The notes beneath the pieces are model-generated. The model was not told where the DNA came from and searched no databases. It saw only the letters and a program-made list of their open reading frames with translations. Of a DNA stretch of 64,000 nucleotides, positions 7,842 through 15,565 are shown one piece after another. The stretch is from CALBPI01 sp039027435 (GTDB lineage: Bacteria; Pseudomonadota; Gammaproteobacteria; Steroidobacterales; Woeseiaceae). Numbering within the stretch: the stretch's first letter is position 1; each line of letters opens with the position of its first letter. The stretch lies in the NCBI GenBank assembly GCA_039027435.1, contig JBCCKF010000008.1, forward strand, positions 62,001-126,000, written 5' to 3'. Position numbers and translations under genes: made by a program.

Positions 7842-7869
7842 AGTGGTGACACCAGCGTGAGATTTCAAG
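7842..7869 (-). promoter_or_regulatory. Candidate sigma32 promoter of ibpA
   Basis: On the minus strand, a perfect CTTGAAA (7869-7863) is followed after 14 bases by CACCACT, a partial match to the CCCCAT-type heat-shock -10. It would give a leader of roughly 70 bases, about right for a ROSE element. Confidence 0.45.
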
Positions 7870-7980
7870 TCTCAAACTTACTCGACGCCTGGAATCACCC
7901 GCCAGGGTCAGTGGCGCACCGTCAGACGTGGTGGCACAGTGGTGCTTGTTCAAGAAAAAAATGAAAGATTGGGGGATCTG

Positions 7981-9258
7981 ATGAAGCACTGGATTGCAGT
8001 CATTGCTGCGTTGACCGTATCGGGATCACTTGAAGCCGAGACGCTGCTGATTCACGCAGGCGAACTACTCGCAGTCCCGGGGGAGCCGGTCGCGACGGAG
8101 CAAACGGTGGTCATCGAAAATGATGTCATCACAGCAATCGTGGATGGCTATGCGAACCCGACTGAGTACGCAGACGCAAATGTGATCGATTTGCGTGCGC
8201 ATTTCGTGATGCCCGGGCTCATGGATATGCACGTGCACCTGCAGGGCGAGCTCGGACCCGACAATGACCGCGATGCCCTCAAGATGTCAGACGAATTGAT
8301 GGCGATGCGCAGTCTGTACTACGCACAAAAAACACTGCATGCCGGGTTCACAACCGTGCGCGACGTCGGCTCCCAGCCGCAGGCGATGTATGCCATGCGC
8401 GACGCTATCAACAATGGATGGGTCGATGGACCCCGTATCATTGCCGCCGGCGGTGTCGGCATCACAGGCGGTCACGCGGATGTTAGCGGCATCAAACCCG
8501 ACCTGATGACGAAGTACACCTCGCAGACGATTTGCGATGGCCCCTACGATTGCCGCCGCGCCACGCGTCACGCAATAAAGTACGGCGCTGATCTCATCAA
8601 GATCACTTCAACCGGGGGCGTGCTGACCGACCGGGCGACAGGAACGGGCCAACAGATGGAGGCCGACGAATTGCGTGAGGTCGTACTCGCTGCCGAACGT
8701 ATGGGGCGGAAGGTCGCGAGTCACGCCCATCAGGAGGATGGCATCATCGCGGCACTAGAGGCCGGCGTGCACTCGATCGAACACGGGACCTACACAGGCC
8801 CCGAAGCCATTCGGCTGTTCAAAAAGACGGGCGCTTACCTCGTTCCGACCTTGATCGCAGGAGAAACCGTGATGAATATGGCCGAGCGTTCCAATTTTAT
8901 GAGCCCGGCGATCAAGGCGAAGGCGATGCGCGTTGGGGCCGATATGGCTGGGAATTTTGAGCGTGCTCACAAGGCCGGCGTGCGCGTTGCGTTCGGAACG
9001 GACAGTGGCGTGTCGCAGCACGGGACCAATGCCCGTGAAGCAGTACTAATGTACGAGGCCGGCATGGCGCCAATGGACATTCTTGTGGCCGCGACAGTGA
9101 ATGCAGCGGACCTCATTGACATGAGCGATACGCTCGGGACATTGGAACCTGGCAAACAGGCCGACATCATCGCAACAGCAGTATCTCCGCTTGAGGATAT
9201 CGCGGCATTGCAGGACATGGCTTTCGTCATGCGTGCCGGCAAAGTTCACGTCCAATAA
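7981..9258 (+). CDS. Exported metal-dependent amidohydrolase (imidazolonepropionase/Xaa-Pro dipeptidase-like)
   Basis: The 425-residue enzyme has a signal peptide (ATG at 7981, GGGGGAT ribosome site; hydrophobic core to about residue 20). The amidohydrolase barrel is complete: MDMHVHL (metal His pair), the lysine of LIKITSTGG, SHAHQED and SIEHGTY (metal His), and AFGTDSG (catalytic Asp). The overall pattern is that of the group often annotated as Xaa-Pro dipeptidase or imidazolonepropionase-related; the true substrate, probably a peptide or cyclic amide in the periplasm, cannot be read from sequence. It stands alone between divergent ibpA and convergent tdk. Confidence 0.85.
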   Translation: MKHWIAVIAALTVSGSLEAETLLIHAGELLAVPGEPVATEQTVVIENDVITAIVDGYANPTEYADANVIDLRAHFVMPGLMDMHVHLQGELGPDNDRDALKMSDELMAMRSLYYAQKTLHAGFTTVRDVGSQPQAMYAMRDAINNGWVDGPRIIAAGGVGITGGHADVSGIKPDLMTKYTSQTICDGPYDCRRATRHAIKYGADLIKITSTGGVLTDRATGTGQQMEADELREVVLAAERMGRKVASHAHQEDGIIAALEAGVHSIEHGTYTGPEAIRLFKKTGAYLVPTLIAGETVMNMAERSNFMSPAIKAKAMRVGADMAGNFERAHKAGVRVAFGTDSGVSQHGTNAREAVLMYEAGMAPMDILVAATVNAADLIDMSDTLGTLEPGKQADIIATAVSPLEDIAALQDMAFVMRAGKVHVQ

Positions 9259-9272
9259 GCGCAAGAGAACAA

Positions 9273-9881
9273 CTACTCAACCGCAGCGCCGATGCCATAG
9301 AACGCGGCGTTAAAGTGTCGGCGGCAGAGCGAGACGTAACGATCGTTGCCACCGATCTCCACTTGTTGGCCGTCGGTGACCGTTGTGCCGTCTGCATCCT
9401 GCCGGATAACCATGGTGGCCTTCTTGCCGCAATGACAGATTGCCTTGATCTCCTTCAGATTGTCGGCCCATGCCAACAGGTAGCGGCTGCCCTCAAAAGG
9501 CTCTCCGCGAAAGTCCGTGCGAAGCCCGTAGGCCAGAACCGGCACGCCCAGATCATCACAAACGCGTCCAAGCGCGAAGACCTGATCACGCGTTAGGAAC
9601 TGCGCCTCATCAATCAGCACGCAGTTCAGTCTGGCCAGAACATGCTCCTGCGCGATCAAGGCGTACAGGTCTGCATCACGACTGAAAACCTGAGCGTTGG
9701 CGTCAATGCCGATACGCGAAGTGACTCTCCCAGCACCATAGCGATCATCCAGCGATGGCGTAAGGATGAGCGTGCGCATGCCCCGTTCGATGTAGTTGTA
9801 ACTCGACTGCAGCAGTGCCGTCGATTTTCCGGCATTCATCGAGGAGTAATAGAAGTAGAGTTTTGCCAATGGTGTCCCCAT
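9273..9881 (-). CDS. tdk: Thymidine kinase (type II)
   Basis: Phosphorylates thymidine to dTMP in pyrimidine salvage. The product aligns with E. coli Tdk: AKLYFYYSSMNAGKSTALLQ holds the P-loop, VLIDEAQFL the Mg2+/catalytic region. The Zn-binding lid is formed by CHCGKK and CRRHF in the C-terminal third, with GGNDRYVSLC before it. The start is uncertain: ATG at 9881 gives MGTPLAKLYF, whereas a TTG at 9869 gives MAKLYF, matching E. coli, and is preceded by GGGGA. The ATG has no clear ribosome site, so the TTG may be the real start. A longer open frame upstream lacks family similarity. Confidence 0.95.
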   Translation of the reverse strand: MGTPLAKLYFYYSSMNAGKSTALLQSSYNYIERGMRTLILTPSLDDRYGAGRVTSRIGIDANAQVFSRDADLYALIAQEHVLARLNCVLIDEAQFLTRDQVFALGRVCDDLGVPVLAYGLRTDFRGEPFEGSRYLLAWADNLKEIKAICHCGKKATMVIRQDADGTTVTDGQQVEIGGNDRYVSLCRRHFNAAFYGIGAAVE

Positions 9882-9949
9882 AAACGCGTGTGCGACAAAG
9901 CAAGGTGCAACGGTATACTCGCCCCTCCACCTCATAGGCCCAAATTAGC

Positions 9950-10882
9950 ATGACACAAACCTCACCAATCCCGCGCGTCGGACGCGCCCTGCTTGTACTT
10001 GGCGCCGTGCTGTGCGCGGGTGCCGTAGGGCCGCATGAGCGGTTGGGTGAGTTGAACTATCGAATGCTGCCCGAGGCGTCCGGCATGGGCATCTCTCCAT
10101 CCGTTGATGGACGACTCTGGTTCATCAATGATGCGGGCAACAGACCTGAGTTGATCGGGCTCGATCTTCCCAATTTCGACTACACGAAAATCAAGGTAAA
10201 AGGGGTGAGAAATCGAGACTGGGAAGATCTCGAAGTCTTCGAGGTCAACGGACAGCCCTGGATTGCTGTTGCCGACATCGGCGACAACCTGGCGGTACGC
10301 AAGCAGGTTTCTATTTATCTTTTTCCGGAACCGCCAACGGACACCACCAGTGTCGACGTTTTCCACACCATTACCGTCGAGTACCCTGGCGGCGCGAGAG
10401 ATTCAGAGAGTCTCGCTGTGGACCCGATTAGCGGGCACATCTACATCCTCAGCAAACGCGACACACCCCCCGTCTTGTACCGAGTCCCGCTACCTGACCT
10501 TTCCAAGCCCGGTGCCAGTGATCTGGTTGCGGATCAGCTGGGTGAGGTATCGAGCATCCCCGCCCCTACAGCACTTGAAGTGCGTTTGTTTCCGAAATAC
10601 GGCAAATACCGCAATCAGCCCACGTCCCTGTCCCTCGCGCCAGACGGACAGACAATTGCAATCATGACCTACGGTGAAGCCTACTTGACGAAACTAGGTG
10701 AGGATCGAGATTGGCTGACTGCCCTGAACCAGGAGCTGTGTCCGCTCGGCTCGCCGCTGCTGGCTCAACCTGAAACGATCGCTGTGGATGGCGACGGATC
10801 GGTCTATCTCAGCAGTGAACGCAAGCAAGCGCCACTAATCCGCATGAGCACCGTTTGCGCCGAAGCTTCGGGCGCAGACTAG
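9950..10882 (+). CDS. Secreted beta-propeller-like protein, function unknown
   Basis: 310 residues with an N-terminal signal peptide (hydrophobic about 12-25, ending AGAVG). Repeated blade-like stretches can be seen: GLWFIND-type GRLWFINDAGN near 58, NRDWEDLEVFEVNGQPWIAV near 84-104, ADIGDNLAVRK near 105, IYLFPEP, SGHIYILSKRD and GDGSVYLSSERK near 285. The DWED followed by IGDN motif is shared by a group of propeller proteins of unknown role, some annotated as phytase-like or SdiA-regulated. No catalytic residues can be assigned. It is convergent with nupC, and the two genes share stop-codon bases. Confidence 0.7.
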   Translation: MTQTSPIPRVGRALLVLGAVLCAGAVGPHERLGELNYRMLPEASGMGISPSVDGRLWFINDAGNRPELIGLDLPNFDYTKIKVKGVRNRDWEDLEVFEVNGQPWIAVADIGDNLAVRKQVSIYLFPEPPTDTTSVDVFHTITVEYPGGARDSESLAVDPISGHIYILSKRDTPPVLYRVPLPDLSKPGASDLVADQLGEVSSIPAPTALEVRLFPKYGKYRNQPTSLSLAPDGQTIAIMTYGEAYLTKLGEDRDWLTALNQELCPLGSPLLAQPETIAVDGDGSVYLSSERKQAPLIRMSTVCAEASGAD

Positions 10883-12093
10883 AACGTCAACAAGAGACTC
10901 GCGAGCGCTGCGCTCATCAGGTTGGACAGCGATCCCGCAAGAACCGCTTTCAACCCGAACTCCCCGATCAACTCGCGCTGTGCGGGTATTAACACGCCCA
11001 AACCGCCGAGCAATATCGCAATCGAGGAGAGATTTGCGAATCCGCACAGTGAGAACGTGACCACCGCCTGTGTGCGTGGCGACAGCTCTCCGACAAGATC
11101 GCCGAAGTGCAGGAACGCCACGAATTCATTTAGGATCAGCTTCTCACCAAACAAGGCTCCGGCTACCTGCGCCTCAGACCAGGGCACGCTGAGAAGCCAC
11201 ATTAAGGGCGCAAAAATGTAGCCCAGAATACGTTCGAGCGTGACACCCTCGATTCCCGCCAGACCAAAGAGCCCGCCGACAACGCCATTGAACAGCGCGA
11301 TCAATGCAACAAACGACAGCAACATGGCACCGATCATTACAGCAAGGCGAACACCCTCTTGCGCACCACTGGCCGCAGCAAGAAAGACGTTGCGCTCCTT
11401 GGGGATCTGTACGCCGACAATCTCCGAATCGTCAGAGACCGCTTCCGTGTCCGGCATGATCAGTTTTGCCATCAACAGACCGCCCGGAGCTGCCATGAAA
11501 CTGGCGGCCAGTAAGTACTCGAGTTTGGCGCCCATGCCGGCGTACGCCGCGAGAACCGTTCCCGCCACGGAAGCGGTACCCGACACCATCACAGTGAACA
11601 GCTGGGCCCGCGAGATCTTGCTCAAATAAGGTTTTACAACTAGAGGGGCTTCGGTTTGCCCTACAAAGATATTGGCAGCCGCATTCAAGGACTCGATAGG
11701 TCGGGTGCCCAGCAGAAACTGTAAACCTCGCCCGAGCACTCGGACGATGAACTGCATGATGCCGAGATGGTATAGGACAGACATCAATGCTGCGAAGAAC
11801 ACGATGACCGGCAATACCGTGACTGCAAACGATCCACCCTGCAGCAATGACGATCCAAAGATCATCTCGATACCGCTGTTGGCGTAGCCAATCACCCGAC
11901 GCACGCCGTTGCTCATCACCTGAAGCCCTTGCTGACCTGCGGGGAGTTTGAGCACGAGCAGCGCGATAAAGGCCTGCAGCGCGAAGGCGCTGCCAACCAC
12001 TCGCGGACGAATTGCCCTTCGGTTGTCTGAGAATGCAATTGCGAGCGCTAGGATGGTGGCAATACCCGCCAGGCTGATGAGTTGTGCAGGCAT
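10879..12093 (-). CDS. nupC: Concentrative nucleoside transporter (CNT family, NupC)
   Basis: Inner-membrane symporter that imports nucleosides with H+ or Na+. The 404-residue product has the family length and many hydrophobic helices. Diagnostic stretches are IFVGQTEAPLVVKPYL (substrate/ion site, QTE motif), MVSGTASVAGTVLAAYAGMG and AASFMAAPGGLLMAKL, plus NEFVAFLHF near the C-terminus. It lies one base after the stop of an upstream phosphoribosyltransferase gene, so the two are co-transcribed: uptake followed by base salvage. It starts with MPAQLIS at 12093. Confidence 0.92.
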   Translation of the reverse strand: MPAQLISLAGIATILALAIAFSDNRRAIRPRVVGSAFALQAFIALLVLKLPAGQQGLQVMSNGVRRVIGYANSGIEMIFGSSLLQGGSFAVTVLPVIVFFAALMSVLYHLGIMQFIVRVLGRGLQFLLGTRPIESLNAAANIFVGQTEAPLVVKPYLSKISRAQLFTVMVSGTASVAGTVLAAYAGMGAKLEYLLAASFMAAPGGLLMAKLIMPDTEAVSDDSEIVGVQIPKERNVFLAAASGAQEGVRLAVMIGAMLLSFVALIALFNGVVGGLFGLAGIEGVTLERILGYIFAPLMWLLSVPWSEAQVAGALFGEKLILNEFVAFLHFGDLVGELSPRTQAVVTFSLCGFANLSSIAILLGGLGVLIPAQRELIGEFGLKAVLAGSLSNLMSAALASLLLTF

Positions 12094-12678
12094 TTATTGG
12101 TCCTGGCTGGATTGTCGTACGGTTCGCGCCTGCTCAATCACGTTGGCAAGTGCCGGGCGTGCCCGCCTGAGCTCATCGGCGTCCAGTGCATCCAGTTCGT
12201 GAGGAAACACAAGCCACTCATCGGTTTCCTGCACAAAATAGTCAGGAACGATATCGGTCTGATTGCGTGCCGGCTTGAACCACGGCACTGCGACTCGCAC
12301 GTCATCGGCCATGTTGTCGCGCGCACGCCGACGTAGCTCTTCAATCACAGCCACCACCGTATTTCCGGTATCGAACACGTCATCTACGATCAATACCCGA
12401 TCTTCCGGCGTGACTTTGTTGATGATGTAGTCGAGCCCGAAAATGGCCACCTTGCTGTCACGCTCGTCAACACCCGTGTATGAGGCGGTACGGATCGCGA
12501 TGTGATCTGAATCGACCCCTGCGAATGACAACAACTCCTGCACCGCCATACCGACAGGTGTCCCTCCTCGCCATATCGCGATGATCATGGTCGGTCGGAA
12601 GCCTGAGTCCAGCACCTGCACACCGAGGCGCATCGAGTCTTCGAGCAGACCCTGAGCGGTCAACACCGTCTTTTGCAT
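12094..12678 (-). CDS. Purine phosphoribosyltransferase (Gpt/HPRT-like), copy 1
   Basis: Transfers ribose-5-phosphate from PRPP to a purine base. The 194-residue product has the type I PRT fold: IIAIWRGGTPVGMAVQE (PPi loop, WRGG), the flexible loop around TASYTGVDERD, and the PRPP site VLIVDDVFDTGNT at about residues 95-107. The C-terminal PDYFVQETDEWLVFPHEL hood is like that of Gpt-type enzymes. It is coupled to nupC (adjacent stop and start). A paralogue, divergent across a 94-base gap, has the same layout; whether one prefers hypoxanthine and the other guanine or xanthine is not visible. Confidence 0.88.
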   Translation of the reverse strand: MQKTVLTAQGLLEDSMRLGVQVLDSGFRPTMIIAIWRGGTPVGMAVQELLSFAGVDSDHIAIRTASYTGVDERDSKVAIFGLDYIINKVTPEDRVLIVDDVFDTGNTVVAVIEELRRRARDNMADDVRVAVPWFKPARNQTDIVPDYFVQETDEWLVFPHELDALDADELRRARPALANVIEQARTVRQSSQDQ

Positions 12679-12693
12679 ATCCCCTACTCGGAA

Positions 12694-12719
12694 GCTTGCA
12701 GCAAGCAGCGCACGGCGCT
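12694..12719. promoter_or_regulatory. Two abutting palindromes between divergent phosphoribosyltransferase genes
   Basis: GCTTG-CAG-CAAGC (12694-12706) and AGCGC-ACG-GCGCT (12707-12719) are 5-3-5 inverted repeats that touch end to end. A TATACT (12731-12736) on the plus strand follows and could be the -10 of copy 2, though no good -35 is seen. Operator function is inferred. Confidence 0.35.
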
Positions 12720-12772
12720 TGCCAAGTCGTTATACTCGCGCATCCTAACCCAGTTTCCCATGCAAGGGTCAA

Positions 12773-13384
12773 ATGAGCATCGCCCCGCCAAACAAGCAAT
12801 ACATCGCAGCAGATGACCTGTTGCTCGACTCGTTCCGCTTGTCGGCAGAGATCTTTGAATCGGATTTTCGACCTGATTTTCTTGTCGGCCTTTGGCGCGG
12901 CGGTAGCGCCGTCGGCATCGCTGTGCAGGAAGGTCTGTCACACTTCGGTATCCCCACCGACCACATTGCTGTGCGCACAAGCTACCAGGGTTTCGCGGCC
13001 TACCAACAGCAGCGGGCGGATCGTAAATCAGCAATCCGTGTGCATGGGCTGCGTTATCTGCTGGAAAAAGTACGCTCGCAAGACCGGCTCTTGATCGTAG
13101 ACGATGTTTTTTCAACGGGCTCCAGCGCGCAAGCGGTGATCGACAAACTCGCGCGGAAGTCGCGCAAGAATCTCCCGGGCGATATCCGTATTGCCACCAT
13201 TTTCTACAGAGAGACGGAACAAACCTTGCGACCGCCCGATTTCTACGTTCATGAGACGCAGGACTGGCTTGTTTTGCCGTATGAACTGTCTGGGCTGACC
13301 CGCGAGGATCTCGAAACCAATAAGCCCGAGCTCGCCAACATTCTGAAAACGGTCAAAACGCCACTGCCACACTTTGACCCCTGA
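12773..13384 (+). CDS. Purine phosphoribosyltransferase (Gpt/HPRT-like), copy 2
   Basis: Paralogue of the divergent copy, 203 residues. It keeps FLVGLWRGGSAVGIAVQEGL, the PRPP-binding LLIVDDVFSTGSS at about residues 105-117, and the hood DFYVHETQDWLVLPYELSG. The two copies share IAVRT, the loop position and the C-terminal ELANI/ALANVI end, which supports duplication rather than convergence. Compared with copy 1 it has an insertion near residues 70-80 (YQQQRADRKS) in the flexible loop that closes over PRPP, a likely place for altered specificity. The adenosine-kinase-like gene follows 39 bases downstream, probably in one transcript. Confidence 0.88.
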   Translation: MSIAPPNKQYIAADDLLLDSFRLSAEIFESDFRPDFLVGLWRGGSAVGIAVQEGLSHFGIPTDHIAVRTSYQGFAAYQQQRADRKSAIRVHGLRYLLEKVRSQDRLLIVDDVFSTGSSAQAVIDKLARKSRKNLPGDIRIATIFYRETEQTLRPPDFYVHETQDWLVLPYELSGLTREDLETNKPELANILKTVKTPLPHFDP

Positions 13385-13423
13385 CTCGGATTCCGAGTTT
13401 CTGCAATCCACGGACGCCTTTGT

Positions 13424-14407
13424 ATGAACCGTTCATCTGTAGCCCTTGTAGGCATTAGCAATGCCATCGTCGACGTGCTCTGTCACGTTCAACCAGAATT
13501 CGTTCAGGACCTTGGTGCACCACCGGGTTCAATGACGCTGATTGATCGTGACCAGGCAGTCAGCCTCTATGATCGTATGGGACCAGCGGTAGAGAGCGCG
13601 GGCGGCTCGGTGGCAAACACCGTCGCCTGCTTCGCGAGTCTTGATGGCAGCGCCGGCTATATCGGTCGGGTCGCTGAAGACCAACTGGGCCGGATTTTTG
13701 ATCACGACATGACATCGATCGGCGTCGATACGCGACTGAAGCCGGAAACGCGGCAAGCCCCTACGGCGCGTTGCCACGTTTTGATCACGCCGGATGGCGA
13801 GCGGACCATGCAGACCTACCTGGGTGCGTGCGTCGAGATTGCTCCCACCGACATTACCGAACAATCCTGTGGCGATGCGGACATCGTATTGTTGGAGGGC
13901 TATGTCTGGGACACGCCCGAAGGGCCGGAGTCGATGGCCGAGGCCGTGCGAATCGCCAAAGCCAATGGAAACCGGGTGGCATTGTCACTCTCCGATTCGT
14001 TCTGCGTGGAACGACATCACGCTGCATTCAGTGCGCTGTCGAACGCGGGCGCAGATATCGTGATTGGCAACGAAGCTGAGATGAAAGCGCTATTCGAAGT
14101 CGCAACGTTCGATGAGGCACAAGCCGCAGCGGCAGCGAATGGCCGCCTGTTCGTGATGACCCGTTCCGAACTAGGGTCCGTTATTGTCCAAGGCAACGAT
14201 GTTGCAGAGCAGGCAGCGGACGCTATCGATCAAGTGATCGATTCCACCGGCGCGGGCGATGCTTACGTCGCTGGCTGCTTGTATGCCATCTCGCAAGGAC
14301 ACTCGCTTGCTGCAGCTGCCAGACTAGGCACTAGCTGTGCCACTCTCGCGATTCAACAGGTGGGCGCGCGTCCGCAGCCAACCGCACTTCGAGCATTGAT
14401 CGACTGA
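13424..14407 (+). CDS. PfkB-family kinase, adenosine kinase-like
   Basis: Ribokinase-fold enzyme, 327 residues. The N-terminal substrate-side signature ISNAIVDVLCHV, the di-glycine hinge AGGSVANTVACFASLDG near residue 62, and the C-terminal ATP/anion-hole motif DSTGAGDAYVAGCLY near residue 268 are intact, including the catalytic Asp of GAGD. The MTLIDRDQA stretch and gene context (nucleoside transport, PRTs, deoD) favour adenosine as substrate (ATP + adenosine to AMP), although ribokinase-like sugar kinases share this fold. The next gene, deoD, is convergent with a 20-base gap. Confidence 0.8.
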   Translation: MNRSSVALVGISNAIVDVLCHVQPEFVQDLGAPPGSMTLIDRDQAVSLYDRMGPAVESAGGSVANTVACFASLDGSAGYIGRVAEDQLGRIFDHDMTSIGVDTRLKPETRQAPTARCHVLITPDGERTMQTYLGACVEIAPTDITEQSCGDADIVLLEGYVWDTPEGPESMAEAVRIAKANGNRVALSLSDSFCVERHHAAFSALSNAGADIVIGNEAEMKALFEVATFDEAQAAAAANGRLFVMTRSELGSVIVQGNDVAEQAADAIDQVIDSTGAGDAYVAGCLYAISQGHSLAAAARLGTSCATLAIQQVGARPQPTALRALID

Positions 14408-14427
14408 TCGAATTAACCGACGGGCTT

Positions 14428-15144
14428 CTAAGTCTCGTCGGGGTACACGGTAGCGAGCGCAACGCGGATCATGTCGTCAAACGTTTCCGCGCGCTCGTCC
14501 GTGCTAAGCGCAGCCCCAGTGCGAATATTGTCACTCACTGTGCACATCGCTAACGCAGCAACACCGAACTCTGCGCAAATGGGGTAGAGACCCGCCGTCT
14601 CCATCTCGACACCCAGAATCCCGAAGCGCTCCATCGTATCGAACATATCGGTGTCGGGTGTATAGAACAGATCCGAGGTGAACAGGTTTCCCACGTGGTG
14701 CGATACGCCTTGGGCAACCGCCGCGTCTACTGCTCCACGCAATAAACCAAAATCAGCAATACAGGCATAGTCGTATCCGCCGAAACGCACACGATTCACA
14801 TTCGAATCGGTGCAGGTACCCTGACCGATAATCAAGTCTCTCAACGGCATGTCCTTGCGCACGGTGCCGCAGCTTCCGACGCGAACCAGACGCTTTACGC
14901 CATAATCGGCGATCAGCTCGTGAGAATAAATCGACACCGAGGGAATACCCATGCCGTGCGACATGATCGAGATCGGCTGCCCTCGATAGGTTCCGGTAAA
15001 GCCGAGCATATTCCGCACGTTCGTCACCTCCCGCGCGCCTTCCAAGAAATTCTCGGCAATATATTTGGCACGCAGTGGATCCCCAGGCATCAACACCGTC
15101 GATGCAAAGTCCCCGGGTGCGGCATTCATGTGCTTGGTGGCCAT
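14428..15144 (-). CDS. deoD: Purine-nucleoside phosphorylase, DeoD type
   Basis: Splits purine nucleosides with phosphate to base plus (deoxy)ribose-1-phosphate. The 238-residue product is nearly co-linear with E. coli DeoD: VLMPGDPLRAKYIAE at residues 18-32 (phosphate Gly/Arg), MSHGMGIPSVSIYSHEL, LVRVGSCGTV, GVEMETAGLY (ribose-binding Glu) and the catalytic Asp in CTVSDNIRTG. E. coli has SDHIRT at the same place, so the Asp is kept and the following His is Asn here. The start at 15144 has GGAGC upstream. Products would feed DeoB and the two PRTs nearby. Confidence 0.96.
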   Translation of the reverse strand: MATKHMNAAPGDFASTVLMPGDPLRAKYIAENFLEGAREVTNVRNMLGFTGTYRGQPISIMSHGMGIPSVSIYSHELIADYGVKRLVRVGSCGTVRKDMPLRDLIIGQGTCTDSNVNRVRFGGYDYACIADFGLLRGAVDAAVAQGVSHHVGNLFTSDLFYTPDTDMFDTMERFGILGVEMETAGLYPICAEFGVAALAMCTVSDNIRTGAALSTDERAETFDDMIRVALATVYPDET

Positions 15145-15205
15145 GTTATTTGCTCCGCTTCAGTTATGTGCGCATCATACACGGCTGACGAGTAAGGCCG
15201 CGAAG

Positions 15206-15565
15206 ATGACCCCGTCCCACGCCAAAACCCTACCCGACGAGTTCTACACCGAAGAGCGCTGCTACATCCGCGAGTGGATCAATACGCCGGAACAGCCGGA
15301 GGCCTCTCTGGCGCAGTGCCGTGTTACCGTCGGCACGACAACTCAGAAGCACCGATTATCGGTAACCGAGTGGTATCTCGTGAGACAGGGCAAAGGTGAG
15401 CTTTGCGTCGACGACAAACCACCGATTGTCATTAAGCCGGGAGACCGCATTTGCATCCCCGCCGGGGCACCGCAGCAGGTACTCAGTTGTGGCGAAGAAG
15501 ATCTTGTCTTCGACTGCTTTTGTGTTCCGCGCTTCACACCGGATTGTTATGAATCTCTCGAGTAA
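15206..15565 (+). CDS. Cupin-domain protein
   Basis: Small single-domain beta-barrel, 119 residues, no signal peptide. The cupin motifs are TTTQKHRLSVTEWYLVRQGKGEL (residues about 46-68) and KPGDRICIPAGAPQQVLSCGEEDL (about 77-100). The first motif keeps one His (KHR) and a Glu (TEW), and the second lacks the usual His (Q-Q-V), so metal binding may be weakened. The ATG at 15206 with AAGG upstream is preferred to an open frame that begins inside deoD. It overlaps the following amidohydrolase start by 17 bases, so translation is likely coupled; a role in binding or sensing a nucleoside-related ligand is a guess. Confidence 0.8.
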   Translation: MTPSHAKTLPDEFYTEERCYIREWINTPEQPEASLAQCRVTVGTTTQKHRLSVTEWYLVRQGKGELCVDDKPPIVIKPGDRICIPAGAPQQVLSCGEEDLVFDCFCVPRFTPDCYESLE

